From NCBI RefSeq assembly GCF_022458745.1, contig NZ_JAJJJF010000002.1, forward strand, positions 124,001-188,000: DNA of 64,000 bases, given 5' to 3'. Below the pieces are notes generated by a model. It saw only the letters and a program-made list of their open reading frames with translations. It had not been told where the DNA came from and did no database searches. The stretch comes from Bacillus piscicola (lineage in GTDB: Bacteria; Bacillota; Bacilli; Bacillales; Marinococcaceae). This document shows positions 10,081-18,666 of this stretch, piece by piece (positions within the stretch are counted from its first letter, which is position 1; each line of letters opens with the position of its first letter). A program made the position numbers and the translations under genes.

Positions 10081-11370
10081 GTGAACAGCGAGGATATATA
10101 TGTCAGCCTTGATATCGGTACATCCGGCGTGCGCGTTATAATTGGTGATATGTCCGGAGGTTCCTTAAAAGTTATGGGGGTCGGGAATGCTCCTTCAACC
10201 GGTTTGAAAAGAGGGGCAATCGTAGATATCGATGAAACGGTGAAATCTATTAAACAAGCAGTTGAAGAAGCGGAGCGGATGGTCGGGCTTAATGTTGAAC
10301 AAGTGGTTGTTGGAGTTAATGGTAATCACATTGATATGCAGTTTTGCAGTGGTGTCGTTGCTGTATCCGGCTCGGATAGAGAAATAAGAGATGAAGATAT
10401 TGAACGAGTCATGGATGCGGCGCAAGTGATGCCGATACCCCCGGAAAGAGAGATTATCGATGTCATTCCAACCCAGTTTATCGTAGATGGGCTCGGTGAG
10501 ATCAAAGATCCGCGGGGAATGCTTGGCGTTAGGCTGGAAATGGAAGGGACAATTATAACAGGAGCTAAAACAGCTTTACATAATTTACTTCGCTGCGTGG
10601 AAAAAGCTGGGCTCGGCGTTGCAGATATATGCTTGCAGCCGCTAGCCGCTGGAACAGTTGCTATTTCAAAAGATGAAAAAGCCCTTGGGGTGGCGCTTGT
10701 TGATATCGGAGGAGGTTCCACGACGGTATCTGTTTTCCAAAACGGCACGATGCAGGCAACATCTGTGCTTACGATTGGTGGAGATCACATTACGAACGAC
10801 ATTTCCGTTGGTCTTCGTACGACAATGGAAGAAGCAGAGCGTGTGAAAACAGAGCATGGTCACGCTTTCATCGATGATGCTTCGGATGAAGTCTCATTTG
10901 AGATGAAAACGATTGGCAGCGAAGAAATGGAAGAGTACACGCAATATGAAATTGCCCATGTCATAGAGCCGAGGATGGAAGAGATTTTTGAATTGGCTGC
11001 AGATCAAGTGTACAAGCTTGGGTTTTCAGATCTACCCGGAGGCTTTGTCCTGACAGGTGGAACCGTTATGATACCAGGTGTCCTGGAACTGGCAAGGGAT
11101 GTATGGCGGCAGAATGTCCGTATGGCTGTCCCCGATTATATTGGGGTAAGAGAACCGAAATATGCGACAGGCATCGGACTTATTGAATTTGCTCACCAGA
11201 ATGTAAAAATTCAAAACAAAGAGACAGCTGCATCTGTGAATACGGCTAACAGCCTTCAACAACCGAAAGGAAGCCCAAGTGAGAGGAAGACTACACAAAA
11301 AGCTGAAAAACCGGATGACCCTGGAATGAAATCGAAAATGAAGAATTTCTTCAAAGTCTTTTTTGAATAA
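10081..11370 (+). CDS. ftsA: Cell division actin-like protein FtsA
   Basis: Actin-fold ATPase that tethers FtsZ to the membrane. 429 residues beginning at GTG 10081, eight bases after GGGAGG. Nucleotide-binding elements DIGTSGVR (start), VDIGGGSTTV (about residue 207) and LTGGTVMIPG (about 322) are present. A linker rich in Ser/Lys/Pro ends in an amphipathic membrane-targeting helix (MKNFFKVFFE). It is 43 bp upstream of ftsZ and likely shares its transcript. Confidence 0.96.
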   Translation: MNSEDIYVSLDIGTSGVRVIIGDMSGGSLKVMGVGNAPSTGLKRGAIVDIDETVKSIKQAVEEAERMVGLNVEQVVVGVNGNHIDMQFCSGVVAVSGSDREIRDEDIERVMDAAQVMPIPPEREIIDVIPTQFIVDGLGEIKDPRGMLGVRLEMEGTIITGAKTALHNLLRCVEKAGLGVADICLQPLAAGTVAISKDEKALGVALVDIGGGSTTVSVFQNGTMQATSVLTIGGDHITNDISVGLRTTMEEAERVKTEHGHAFIDDASDEVSFEMKTIGSEEMEEYTQYEIAHVIEPRMEEIFELAADQVYKLGFSDLPGGFVLTGGTVMIPGVLELARDVWRQNVRMAVPDYIGVREPKYATGIGLIEFAHQNVKIQNKETAASVNTANSLQQPKGSPSERKTTQKAEKPDDPGMKSKMKNFFKVFFE

Positions 11371-11413
11371 TGCATCTAGCTCGATAGATAGATTTGATTA
11401 GGGAGGACCTTGA

Positions 11414-12583
11414 ATGTTGGAATTTGAAATGGATATGGAACAGCTAGCACAAATAAAAGTAATTGGTGTCGGAGGCGGTGGATCAAATGCCGTTAACCGA
11501 ATGATAGAAAACGGTCTCCAAGGAGTAGAGTTTATTGCAGTCAACACAGATGCACAGGCACTGCAGCTCTCTGAAGCGGAGACAAAGCTACAGCTCGGCG
11601 GTAAGTTAACACGCGGTTTGGGAGCTGGGGCCAACCCTGAAATTGGGAAAAAGGCAGCCGAAGAAAGCAAAGAACAGATTGAAGAAGCGTTAAATGGTGC
11701 TGATATGGTGTTTATCACAGCCGGCATGGGTGGGGGAACTGGTACTGGCGCAGCACCGGTTATTGCGGAAGCAGCAAAGGAAATTGGTGCATTGACTGTC
11801 GGTGTCGTCACAAGACCTTTCACCTTTGAAGGACGTAAACGCTCGACACAAGCAGCAGCAGGAATCGCTGCTTTGAAGGAAAAAGTGGACACATTAATCG
11901 TGATCCCGAACGATCGTTTATTAGAAATAGTAGATAAGAGTACACCGATGCTCGAAGCTTTCCGGGAAGCAGATAACGTTCTTCGTCAAGGGGTGCAGGG
12001 AATTTCCGACTTAATTGCTGTTCCAGGATTGATTAACCTTGACTTTGCTGACGTAAAAACGATCATGAGTGAAAAAGGCTCCGCATTGATGGGAATAGGC
12101 ATTGCAACCGGTGAGAATCGGGCAGCAGAAGCAGCGAAAAAGGCAATCTCAAGCCCGCTTTTAGAAACATCCGTTGACGGTGCCCAAGGGGTGCTGATGA
12201 ATATTACCGGCGGCAGTAATTTAAGTTTATTTGAAGTACATGAAGCAGCTGAAATTGTCTCAGAAGCATCTGATCAAGAGGTAAACATGATTTTCGGTTC
12301 GGTCATTAATGAAAATCTGGATGAGGAGATTGTTGTCACAGTCATCGCTACTGGTTTTGAAGACATCGAGGATAAAAAGGCGAAAGCGGCACAAAATCAA
12401 AGTGCTCTCCAAAAACGGCGCTCCCAGCAGCAAAGCGGAGGATCCCGTCTTCCATCGCAACAAGAACGTCCGCAGCAAGAAGAAGTGAAAGAACCACCTC
12501 GCGAAGTACCATCTGCACAAGAAGAAGGAGCGGACACATTGGATATTCCCGCATTCCTTCGCAACCGCCGCAGACGCAAATAA
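11414..12583 (+). CDS. ftsZ: Cell division tubulin-like GTPase FtsZ
   Basis: Forms the Z-ring. 389 residues with the tubulin signature [10 protein letters not shown] (about residue 104), the N-terminal nucleotide loop [13 protein letters not shown] and the T7 loop region [12 protein letters not shown] variable Gln/Glu-rich linker (about 325-370) leads to the conserved C-terminal peptide [12 protein letters not shown] followed by a run of arginines, which binds FtsA and SepF. A strong terminator follows at 12600. Confidence 0.98.
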   Translation: MLEFEMDMEQLAQIKVIGVGGGGSNAVNRMIENGLQGVEFIAVNTDAQALQLSEAETKLQLGGKLTRGLGAGANPEIGKKAAEESKEQIEEALNGADMVFITAGMGGGTGTGAAPVIAEAAKEIGALTVGVVTRPFTFEGRKRSTQAAAGIAALKEKVDTLIVIPNDRLLEIVDKSTPMLEAFREADNVLRQGVQGISDLIAVPGLINLDFADVKTIMSEKGSALMGIGIATGENRAAEAAKKAISSPLLETSVDGAQGVLMNITGGSNLSLFEVHEAAEIVSEASDQEVNMIFGSVINENLDEEIVVTVIATGFEDIEDKKAKAAQNQSALQKRRSQQQSGGSRLPSQQERPQQEEVKEPPREVPSAQEEGADTLDIPAFLRNRRRRK

Positions 12584-12599
12584 TAACATATTTACCAAA

Positions 12600-12627
12600 G
12601 CCGCCTGTTCTGCACAGGCGGTTTTTT
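12600..12627 (+). terminator. Rho-independent terminator after ftsZ
   Basis: Perfect eight-pair stem CCGCCTGT/ACAGGCGG with a five-base loop, followed by six T. It closes the division cluster. Confidence 0.93.
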
Positions 12628-12644
12628 GCGCGGAGTCTAGATAC

Positions 12645-12896
12645 TGAAATCGCATTGTGGTGAAAATAACGACGTCATAGGGACTGTATGAAGTAACGAA
12701 ACCGTGTTGATGTCAAAATAGCACAGTCATAGGGGTTGTATGAAGTCGTGAAACCGCGTTGGTGCCGAAATAACGACGCCATAGAGTGCGTATGAAGTCG
12801 TGAAAAAGCGCGGTGATGAAAATAGCAACGCCATAGAGGGTGGATGAAGTCATGAAATCGCATCGTGGTCAAAATAACGACGTCATAGAGGTTGTC
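12645..12896. repeat. Tandem array of a 52-bp intergenic repeat (one partial and four full copies)
   Basis: Full copies start at 12689, 12741, 12793 and 12845, each exactly 52 bp; a partial copy lacking the first eight bases runs 12645-12688. Each unit begins TGAAGTCRTGAAA (copy 1 diverges here) and contains AATARCRACGYCATAG. The period is not a multiple of three and no conserved protein emerges in any frame, so it is not coding. The units have diverged, with shared blocks kept. Head-to-tail copies without unique spacers exclude a CRISPR array. Function unknown. Confidence 0.9.
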
Positions 12897-12924
12897 TTCT
12901 CATTAGAATTCAGATAACTCACTC

Positions 12925-13045
12925 GAAAACTGGATACCCCGCGTTCAAATTTGGATTCCTTGCTGAGAGACTGGGTATTCCTCACCTGCCTCTGTATTCC
13001 CTACGAAGAAATATATGGATCTCTACTATGTTTTGTTCCCCTGGT
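12925..13045. repeat. Degenerate ~20-bp periodic repeats and remaining ftsZ-spoIIGA spacer
   Basis: Short related blocks recur every 19-23 bp: GGATACCCCGCG, GGATTCCTTGC, GTATTCCTCACC, GTATTCCCTACG and GGATCTCTACTATG. The array abuts the 52-bp array and precedes the spoIIGA promoter. Similarity between units is low, so this is a tentative call. In B. subtilis bpr lies in this interval; no protease gene is present here. Confidence 0.4.
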
Positions 13046-13075
13046 CTCACCTCACGAGCCACTGCTATACGCGTA

Positions 13076-13150
13076 TTGACAAAAAAACACAAAAGAAGTA
13101 GAAAAGTGTGTCATGAACTGACAGACTTTTAAATACGTTATTTATATAAT
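13076..13150 (+). promoter_or_regulatory. Spo0A-type spoIIG promoter
   Basis: A -35-like CTGACA (13118-13123) and a perfect -10 TATAAT (13145-13150) are separated by 21 bp. That is far too long for an ordinary sigmaA promoter, but the B. subtilis spoIIG promoter, activated by phosphorylated Spo0A, is known for a 22-bp spacer. Two Spo0A-box-like sites are visible: TTGACAAAAA (13076-13085, reverse orientation) and TGTCATG (13109-13115). Placement directly before spoIIGA supports the call. Confidence 0.7.
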
Positions 13151-13182
13151 GGAATTAAACAATTATATAGCGGTGAAAGAAG

Positions 13183-14112
13183 GTGGTAGGGATATATTAC
13201 CTAGACGTGCTGTGGTGCCTAAATGTCATCATTCACTTCATTTTATTTTCAGGAACCGCTCGCTTAATGAAACGAAGATTAACAAAGAAACGATTATGGA
13301 CGGTGTCGATTGCTGGTTCCTGTACGGTCTTTATCATTCTTACTCCGTTCGAGTCTTGGTTTGTTCATCCGGTTGGAAAAGCTCTTCTCTCTGTTCTGCT
13401 CGTGTGGATGGCATTTGGTTATCGGTCCTTAAAAACTTTTGCTCAGACCGTTTTTATGTTTTATGTTGTCAGCTTTCTTGCGGCAGGGACGTTAATCGCT
13501 TTAGAAACAATCCGCTTTTCAATGCTTGAAAACCATGGATTTTTAAATGATTACACAGCCTCCATGTACGGTAGTTTTTCGATCATACTTATGGTAAGTG
13601 CATTGCCAGTCATTTGGTTGATTAATCGCTGGACAGACCTTGTGACAAAAACAAGAAAACTGAAATCGGCCAAGCTTGCCAATGTCAATGTTCAAATAGG
13701 GGAAGATCATTTTCACGGGGAGGCGCTCGTAGATACAGGAAATGAGCTTAAGGACCCGATAACCCGTGCGCCCGTGATGGTTATGGAAGTGTCGGTTCTT
13801 GAAGACAAGCTCTCAAGTGACAAATACAAGCAAATCCAGACAATGGTGCGTGAGAAGCGCATGGAGGATATCGAACATGTGGAAAGTTGGAAAGAGAGGT
13901 GGCGATTGATACCATTTCGGACTGCAGGACAGGACTTACAGATGATGTTTGCGCTGAAACCGGATAATGTCCGGGTAAACTACGACAACACGGAAGTACA
14001 GTTTGATTCCATGTTAGTCGGACTCGAACCTCAATCTCTTTCATCAAACGGAGATTTCACAATGATATTACCAGCGGATCCTCTGCAGACCAGCACAAAT
14101 GCCACAGCATAA
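13183..14112 (+). CDS. spoIIGA: Sigma-E factor processing peptidase SpoIIGA
   Basis: Membrane aspartic protease that cleaves pro-sigmaE in the mother cell. 309 residues: about five N-terminal transmembrane segments, then a cytoplasmic protease domain with the active-site DTGNELKDPIT (about residue 185). It is 24 bp upstream of sigE, its substrate gene. The start is uncertain. GTG 13183 lies inside the only good ribosome site (AAGGTGG, 13180-13186). That site would be properly spaced for the ATA codon at 13192, which gives a short N-terminus close to the B. subtilis protein. Confidence 0.92.
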   Translation: MVGIYYLDVLWCLNVIIHFILFSGTARLMKRRLTKKRLWTVSIAGSCTVFIILTPFESWFVHPVGKALLSVLLVWMAFGYRSLKTFAQTVFMFYVVSFLAAGTLIALETIRFSMLENHGFLNDYTASMYGSFSIILMVSALPVIWLINRWTDLVTKTRKLKSAKLANVNVQIGEDHFHGEALVDTGNELKDPITRAPVMVMEVSVLEDKLSSDKYKQIQTMVREKRMEDIEHVESWKERWRLIPFRTAGQDLQMMFALKPDNVRVNYDNTEVQFDSMLVGLEPQSLSSNGDFTMILPADPLQTSTNATA

Positions 14113-14136
14113 TACAATATGTAGGAGGTCATCGGT

Positions 14137-14850
14137 TTGCTGAAATTAAAGCTGCGACTCTACTGGATTAAGGTATTAAAAAAGTTTGGAATAAAACCGG
14201 ACGAACTCTATTACATCGGAGGAAGTGAAGCCCTGCCGCCACCACTTTCAAAAGAAGAGGAGGCCCATTTAATCAGCCTGCTTCCGAATAATGATGAAGA
14301 AGCACGCTCACTCTTAATTGAACGCAATTTACGGCTTGTCGTCTATATTGCCCGCAAGTTTGAAAACACTGGCATTAATATCGAGGATTTAATCAGTATT
14401 GGGACGATTGGGCTCATTAAGGCCGTGAATACATTTAATCCGGAAAAGAAAATTAAATTAGCGACTTATGCCTCCCGCTGTATTGAAAATGAAATCTTAA
14501 TGCATTTGCGACGAACCAACAAAATACGTTCCGAAATATCGTTTGATGAACCGCTCAATATTGATTGGGATGGAAATGAGCTGCTGTTGTCTGATATTCT
14601 CGGCACGGACGAGGATATTATTACGAGAGGAATCGAAGAAAAGGTCGACCGAACGCTTCTAAAAGGGGCGTTGGAAACGTTGAATCCACGAGAAAAGCAA
14701 ATCATGGAAATGCGCTTTGGTTTATCAGGAAAAAGAGAAAAGACTCAAAAAGACGTTGCGGATTTATTGGGCATTTCTCAGTCTTATATTTCCCGTTTAG
14801 AGAAAAGAATTATTAAGCGGTTGCAAAAAGAATTTAATAAAATGGTTTAA
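14137..14850 (+). CDS. sigE: RNA polymerase pro-sigma-E factor
   Basis: Mother-cell sporulation sigma factor. 237 residues from a TTG start preceded by TAGGAGG. The N-terminal ~27 residues are the pro-sequence removed by SpoIIGA. Region 2 ([34 protein letters not shown], seen as consecutive blocks) and region 4 ([20 protein letters not shown]) are intact. A terminator follows at once, so spoIIGA-sigE forms a two-gene unit and sigG is separately controlled. Confidence 0.97.
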   Translation: MLKLKLRLYWIKVLKKFGIKPDELYYIGGSEALPPPLSKEEEAHLISLLPNNDEEARSLLIERNLRLVVYIARKFENTGINIEDLISIGTIGLIKAVNTFNPEKKIKLATYASRCIENEILMHLRRTNKIRSEISFDEPLNIDWDGNELLLSDILGTDEDIITRGIEEKVDRTLLKGALETLNPREKQIMEMRFGLSGKREKTQKDVADLLGISQSYISRLEKRIIKRLQKEFNKMV

Positions 14851-14853
14851 GAT

Positions 14854-14880
14854 AAAAAACCCGGCAGGATGCCGGGTTTT
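14854..14880 (+). terminator. Terminator after sigE
   Basis: Stem CCCGGC/GCCGGG with loop AGGAT, flanked by an A-run upstream and TTTT downstream. Separates sigE from sigG. Confidence 0.9.
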
Positions 14881-14925
14881 ATTCTTTGAATGAGACGAAA
14901 TCCACCTAACGGTATTTTTTGCCAC

Positions 14926-14956
14926 TGCATAATTTTCTTGCCGAACGACCATACTG
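14926..14956 (+). promoter_or_regulatory. Candidate forespore (sigma-F/sigma-G) promoter of sigG
   Basis: TGCATA (14926-14931), an 18-bp spacer, then CATACTG (14950-14956). The -35 matches GYATA. The bases from 14947 match the sigma-F -10 pattern (GGnnAnAnTR) at all but one position, and CATACTG is also one base from the sigma-G -10. In B. subtilis sigG is transcribed by sigma-F and then by sigma-G itself, which this arrangement fits. Confidence 0.65.
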
Positions 14957-15061
14957 TTCATGAAACATACGAAGAAGCGGGATGATACTTACTACTCATT
15001 CGATGATTTCCTTTTACATAAAAAGGACATCCCCAGACATCATTGCTTGGGAGGAATGACA

Positions 15062-15847
15062 GTGGCACGTAGCAAAGTGGAAATTTGTGGTGTGGATACA
15101 TCGAAACTTCCCGTTCTAAAAAATAACGAAATGAGAGAACTTTTTCGAAAACTGCAAGCAGGAGATGAAATGGCACGTGAAGCGTTGGTGAATGGCAATC
15201 TCCGACTCGTCCTAAGCGTCATTCAGCGTTTCAATAACCGAGGAGAACATATGGATGATCTCTTTCAAGTTGGCTGTATCGGGTTGATGAAATCCATTGA
15301 TAACTTTGATCTATCTCAAAACGTTCGTTTTTCTACGTATGCCGTCCCGATGATAATTGGAGAGGTGAGACGATATCTTCGCGATAACAATCCAATTCGC
15401 GTCTCCAGGTCACTGCGGGATACGGCTTACAAAGCGCTTCAGGTTCGCGACAAACTGATGGCCGAAAAAGCTCGGGAAGACGAGCCTACTGTACAAGAAA
15501 TTGCAGCGAAGCTTGATATGCCGAAAGAGGATGTCGTGTTTGCCTTGGATGCCATCCAAGATCCTGTTTCGTTATTTGAGCCTATTTATAATGACGGTGG
15601 TGATCCAATCTACGTCATGGATCAGATTAGCGACGACAAAGAACAAGATGGCAAATGGCTCGATCATCTCGCCTTAAAAGAGGCAATGGTCCGGCTGAAT
15701 GGCCGCGAGAAGATGATACTCGATATGCGTTTCTTCCAAGGAAAAACACAAATGGAAGTAGCAGAAGAAATTGGAATTTCACAGGCCCAAGTGTCACGCT
15801 TGGAAAAAGCGGCAATTAAACAAATGAATCGTACAGCAAGTGTTTAA
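15062..15847 (+). CDS. sigG: RNA polymerase sigma-G factor
   Basis: Late forespore sigma factor. 261 residues starting SKVEICGVDTSKLP after the first three positions, nearly identical to B. subtilis SigG. Region 2 includes DDLFQVGCIGLMKSIDNFDL and region 4 includes TQMEVAEEIGISQAQVSRLE. GTG 15062 is chosen because TTGGGAGG ends seven bases before it. The longer in-frame starts at 14960 and 15056 would put the ribosome site inside the gene or only two bases away. Confidence 0.96.
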   Translation: MARSKVEICGVDTSKLPVLKNNEMRELFRKLQAGDEMAREALVNGNLRLVLSVIQRFNNRGEHMDDLFQVGCIGLMKSIDNFDLSQNVRFSTYAVPMIIGEVRRYLRDNNPIRVSRSLRDTAYKALQVRDKLMAEKAREDEPTVQEIAAKLDMPKEDVVFALDAIQDPVSLFEPIYNDGGDPIYVMDQISDDKEQDGKWLDHLALKEAMVRLNGREKMILDMRFFQGKTQMEVAEEIGISQAQVSRLEKAAIKQMNRTASV

Positions 15848-15861
15848 GTTATTGATGAATG

Positions 15862-15898
15862 ATGACCTGTCTTCTGAAAAAGGAGGCTGGTCTTTTTT
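15862..15898 (+). terminator. Weak terminator after sigG
   Basis: GACC (15864) pairs with GGTC (15889-15892) at the base of an imperfect stem, followed by six T. Low thermodynamic quality, but well placed. Confidence 0.5.
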
Positions 15899-15937
15899 GA
15901 TTTCTCTTTCATTCCCTTCTGAACTTTTGCGTATGGA

Positions 15938-15967
15938 GAAATGTTCGGCCGTTCTCTGACATACAAT
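15938..15967 (+). promoter_or_regulatory. Candidate sigma-E promoter of ylmC
   Basis: GAAATGTT (15938-15945), a 14-bp spacer and CATACAAT (15960-15967). The -10 is a perfect match to the sigma-E -10 consensus and the spacer is right; the -35 is weak. It suggests mother-cell expression of ylmC. Confidence 0.5.
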
Positions 15968-16003
15968 GTAATACGGCTACTTCTAAAAGAAGGGGAGACA
16001 CCA

Positions 16004-16249
16004 ATGAGAATATCAGATTTACAGGCGAAAGACATTGTTAACATGCATACAGGCAGAAGACTGGGAAATGTCGGAGATATTGATATTAATGTCTCTACAG
16101 GGCAAGTGGAGGCCATTATCGTCGGCGGTGCTGGGAAAATGATGAGCTTCTTTAACAAGGACAACGAATTTGTCGTGTCATGGACGCAAATTGTCAAAAT
16201 AGGGTCAGATGTTATTCTCGTTAATTTGTACGAAGAAGAAGAATTATAA
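16004..16249 (+). CDS. ylmC: YlmC/YmxH family sporulation protein (PRC-barrel)
   Basis: 81 residues, the same size as B. subtilis YlmC, with the PRC-barrel pattern RISDLQAKDIVN, GNVGDIDINVSTG and WTQIVKIGSDVILV. Biochemical role unknown; the family is tied to sporulating Firmicutes. ATG 16004 follows AGGGGAG by six bases; a longer in-frame start at 15941 lies within the predicted promoter. It sits between sigG and the ylmD-divIVA group as in B. subtilis. Confidence 0.88.
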   Translation: MRISDLQAKDIVNMHTGRRLGNVGDIDINVSTGQVEAIIVGGAGKMMSFFNKDNEFVVSWTQIVKIGSDVILVNLYEEEEL

Positions 16250-16393
16250 AGCAGCGGAGGGATTATCTCGGGAGACTTCTTCATAAGAGAATAAAGTGTA
16301 CGTGGAAAAGGCAACTTTTCTATGGGAAAGCGACAAAATATGTTAAAATAAAGAAACGATTCCTGCTTATGCTAGGAAAGAAAGAAGCGGATA

Positions 16394-17257
16394 ATGGTGG
16401 GAAAAGAACCTTTCACTAAAATGACAGACCGTTTGCTACAGATTGAAACCAACCCGTTTCAATCGCGTTTTCATGTCACTGCCGGGATAACAGTGCGTAC
16501 AGGGGGAGTGGGCGCTCCTCCTTACGACACTTTAAATATGGCTTTTTATGCAGGCGACAAAGCAGAAGCAGTAAGAGAAAACCGCCGCCGCGTCGCCACT
16601 GATACCGGCTTTGCACTTTCTGATTGGACAGTGGCAGAGCAGGTGCACGGAAGCCGGATTATAAAAGTGGGCACCGAACACCGGGGACATGGCGCATATT
16701 CCGACGCAGATAGTGTCGGAAAAGCAGATGGACTCTATACGGAAGAAGCGAATGTACTGCTTGCTAGCTTTTTTGCTGATTGTGTGCCACTGTACTTCTT
16801 TGCACCAGACCAGGGGTTTATCGGGCTTGTCCATGCTGGTTGGAAAGGAACAGCCCAAAACATTGGCGGTACTTTCATTCGGACATGGGAGAAGGAAGAG
16901 AAGATTTCGCCGGAAACGATATATGCGGTGATCGGGCCTGCAATTTCCCAATTAAACTATGAAGTGGATAATCACGTTATTGCAAAGATGAAAGCGGTTC
17001 TACCAAATGAGAACGAGAAACCATGGAGGCCCGTCGGTAACAACCGTTTCCATCTTGATCTGAAAGAGATGAATCGTCAATTGCTTGCGGCAGAAGGGCT
17101 GCCTGTCAACCAAATTGTCGTAAGCGGACATTGTACATATGACGAGGAGGATTTGTTTTTTTCTTACCGGCGTGAGCACGGACGAACAGGCAGAATGCTG
17201 GCTTTTATCGGCCGTAAAAGCCAGCAGGAAGAAAAAAATAGGAGGAAATCAACGTGA
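16394..17257 (+). CDS. pgeF: Peptidoglycan editing factor / laccase-domain purine nucleoside phosphorylase family (YlmD)
   Basis: YfiH/DUF152 family. Members have been assigned purine nucleoside phosphorylase or adenosine deaminase activity and, in E. coli, proofreading of muropeptide composition; which applies here is not visible. 287 residues. The metal-ligand set is present: the His of QVHG (about residue 84), the Cys of ADCVP (about 128) and the His of HAGWKG (about 145). GTGA overlap with ylmE shows tight coupling. This is the first gene of the ylm division group. Confidence 0.87.
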   Translation: MVGKEPFTKMTDRLLQIETNPFQSRFHVTAGITVRTGGVGAPPYDTLNMAFYAGDKAEAVRENRRRVATDTGFALSDWTVAEQVHGSRIIKVGTEHRGHGAYSDADSVGKADGLYTEEANVLLASFFADCVPLYFFAPDQGFIGLVHAGWKGTAQNIGGTFIRTWEKEEKISPETIYAVIGPAISQLNYEVDNHVIAKMKAVLPNENEKPWRPVGNNRFHLDLKEMNRQLLAAEGLPVNQIVVSGHCTYDEEDLFFSYRREHGRTGRMLAFIGRKSQQEEKNRRKST

Positions 17258-17934
17258 CGATTGCAGATAATCTTGCTCATATAAAGAACACCATTCAAAA
17301 ATCGTGCGATAAAGCAGGACGTGATGCAGCAGACGTAACAATTATTGCTGTGACGAAGTATGTCTCGATTGATACGGCGGGAGCTGCCCTTAAAGCTGGA
17401 GTAGAGCACTTAGGTGAAAATAGGTTGGAAGGTGCCCTTGAAAAATGGCAGGAATTTGACGGACAAGCCACTTTTCACTTTATTGGAACACTGCAGTCGC
17501 GCAAAGCAAAAGATCTAATCGGAAAATATGATTATTTTCATTCGCTCGATCGTCTTTCGCTTGCAAAAGAGTTCCAAAAGCGCTGTCCGGAGGGTGAAAA
17601 AATTCGCTGCTTTGTCCAAGTAAACGTATCCGGGGAAGAATCAAAAGCTGGCCTTTCTCTAAAAGAAACGATCCCCTTTATTAAATCACTGGAAAAATAC
17701 CCGGCTTTGGAAGTTATCGGACTCATGACGATGGCGCCCTTTGTAGAGAATCCAGAGGAAGCTCGTCCGGTGTTTCGTGGATTACGGGAACTGCGTGACG
17801 AGGTACAAAAACTGAATCTCTCTCATGCACCGTGCCGAGAATTATCGATGGGAATGTCCAACGATTTTCATGTTGCCGTCGAAGAAGGAGCGACATTTGT
17901 TCGCATTGGCAGCATATTAGTAGGAAAAGAATAG
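17254..17934 (+). CDS. ylmE: PLP homeostasis protein (YggS/YlmE family)
   Basis: 226-residue single-domain PLP-binding TIM barrel like the N-terminal domain of alanine racemase. The PLP lysine lies in VTKYVS (about residue 31). [14 protein letters not shown] and the C-terminal SMGMSNDF motif plus VRIGSILVG are all present. The family buffers free pyridoxal phosphate rather than acting as a known enzyme. Start GTG 17254 overlaps the pgeF stop, behind AGGAGG. Confidence 0.93.
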   Translation: MTIADNLAHIKNTIQKSCDKAGRDAADVTIIAVTKYVSIDTAGAALKAGVEHLGENRLEGALEKWQEFDGQATFHFIGTLQSRKAKDLIGKYDYFHSLDRLSLAKEFQKRCPEGEKIRCFVQVNVSGEESKAGLSLKETIPFIKSLEKYPALEVIGLMTMAPFVENPEEARPVFRGLRELRDEVQKLNLSHAPCRELSMGMSNDFHVAVEEGATFVRIGSILVGKE

Positions 17935-17974
17935 GCCGTCCTGGCTTTTACTTGGCAAGGGGAGGGGAAAAACG

Positions 17975-18376
17975 GTGAATTTTAAATCGAAATTCAAACG
18001 TTTTTTTGAATTAGATGATGACACTGTAGAACACGAAATTGAGAGTGCAGAGCCGACAGATAGCGATAAAAAAGCCCAGAACGTTGTCAGTCTCCAAAGT
18101 GTACAGCAAGTGTCCAAAGTGATGCTCGTGGAACCACGCGTGTTTGAGGAAGCCCAAGATATAGCCGATCATTTAAAAAACCGCAAATCGGTCATTATTA
18201 ATTTACAGCGACTTCCGAATGATGAGGCACGTCAGATCATTGATTTTTTAAGTGGTACTGTTTACGCTATTGGCGGAGAGATGCAGAAGGTCGGCGCTGC
18301 TATTTTTCTTTGTACACCGGATAACGTCGATGTATCCGGGGCAATATCTGAAATGCTGAATCTTTCACACGATTGA
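17975..18376 (+). CDS. sepF: Cell division protein SepF
   Basis: Z-ring partner that bundles FtsZ filaments and binds membrane. 133 residues, GTG start. It has an N-terminal amphipathic membrane helix ([11 protein letters not shown]), an acidic linker and a C-terminal DUF552 domain starting near [11 protein letters not shown] and including [19 protein letters not shown]. The upstream AAGGGGAGGGG is a strong ribosome site. Same position as in B. subtilis. Confidence 0.95.
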   Translation: MNFKSKFKRFFELDDDTVEHEIESAEPTDSDKKAQNVVSLQSVQQVSKVMLVEPRVFEEAQDIADHLKNRKSVIINLQRLPNDEARQIIDFLSGTVYAIGGEMQKVGAAIFLCTPDNVDVSGAISEMLNLSHD

Positions 18377-18402
18377 ATAGAATTAAAGGAGAAATGTAGC
18401 CT

Positions 18403-18657
18403 ATGCAAACAATTGGTTTTATCTTGCTTGCTGGAATGCAGATATATTCTTATCTGATTATCATTTATATTTTAATGTCATGGTTTCCAAACGCGCGTGA
18501 GTCGTCTCTAGGACAGATGCTTGGGTCGGTCGTAGAGCCATACATGGAACCATTTCGGAGAATCATCCCTCCACTCGGTATGATAGATATTTCTCCGATT
18601 GTGGCTATTATTGCGCTCCATTTTGCTCGTTACGGCGTCCAAGCGCTCTTTTTCTAG
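18403..18657 (+). CDS. ylmG: YggT family membrane protein YlmG
   Basis: 84 residues with two hydrophobic helices around a conserved loop, LMSWFPNARESSLGQ and PYMEPFRRIIPPLGMIDISP, typical of the YGGT family. Role unclear; plant homologues affect plastid nucleoids. Start ATG 18403 after AAAGGAG. It is nine bases before ylmH in the same operon. Confidence 0.92.
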   Translation: MQTIGFILLAGMQIYSYLIIIYILMSWFPNARESSLGQMLGSVVEPYMEPFRRIIPPLGMIDISPIVAIIALHFARYGVQALFF

Positions 18658-18666
18658 GGTGCTGTC

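Noticed and set aside
11398-11892. 164-codon frame antisense to ftsZ
   Set aside because: Ala/Pro/Ser-rich translation typical of the complement of a conserved gene; no start signal.
12675-12872. 65-codon reverse frame in the repeat array
   Set aside because: Period 52 is not a multiple of three, so the translation does not repeat; no ribosome site.
12645-12896. CRISPR array
   Set aside because: Units are contiguous 52-bp tandem copies without unique spacers, and no cas genes are nearby.
13149-13529. 126-codon frame overlapping the start of spoIIGA
   Set aside because: Out of frame with a clear spoIIGA coding region and crosses its ribosome site; no recognisable protein.
15040-15222. 60-codon frame antisense to sigG start
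   Set aside because: Complement of a strongly conserved coding region; no start signals.
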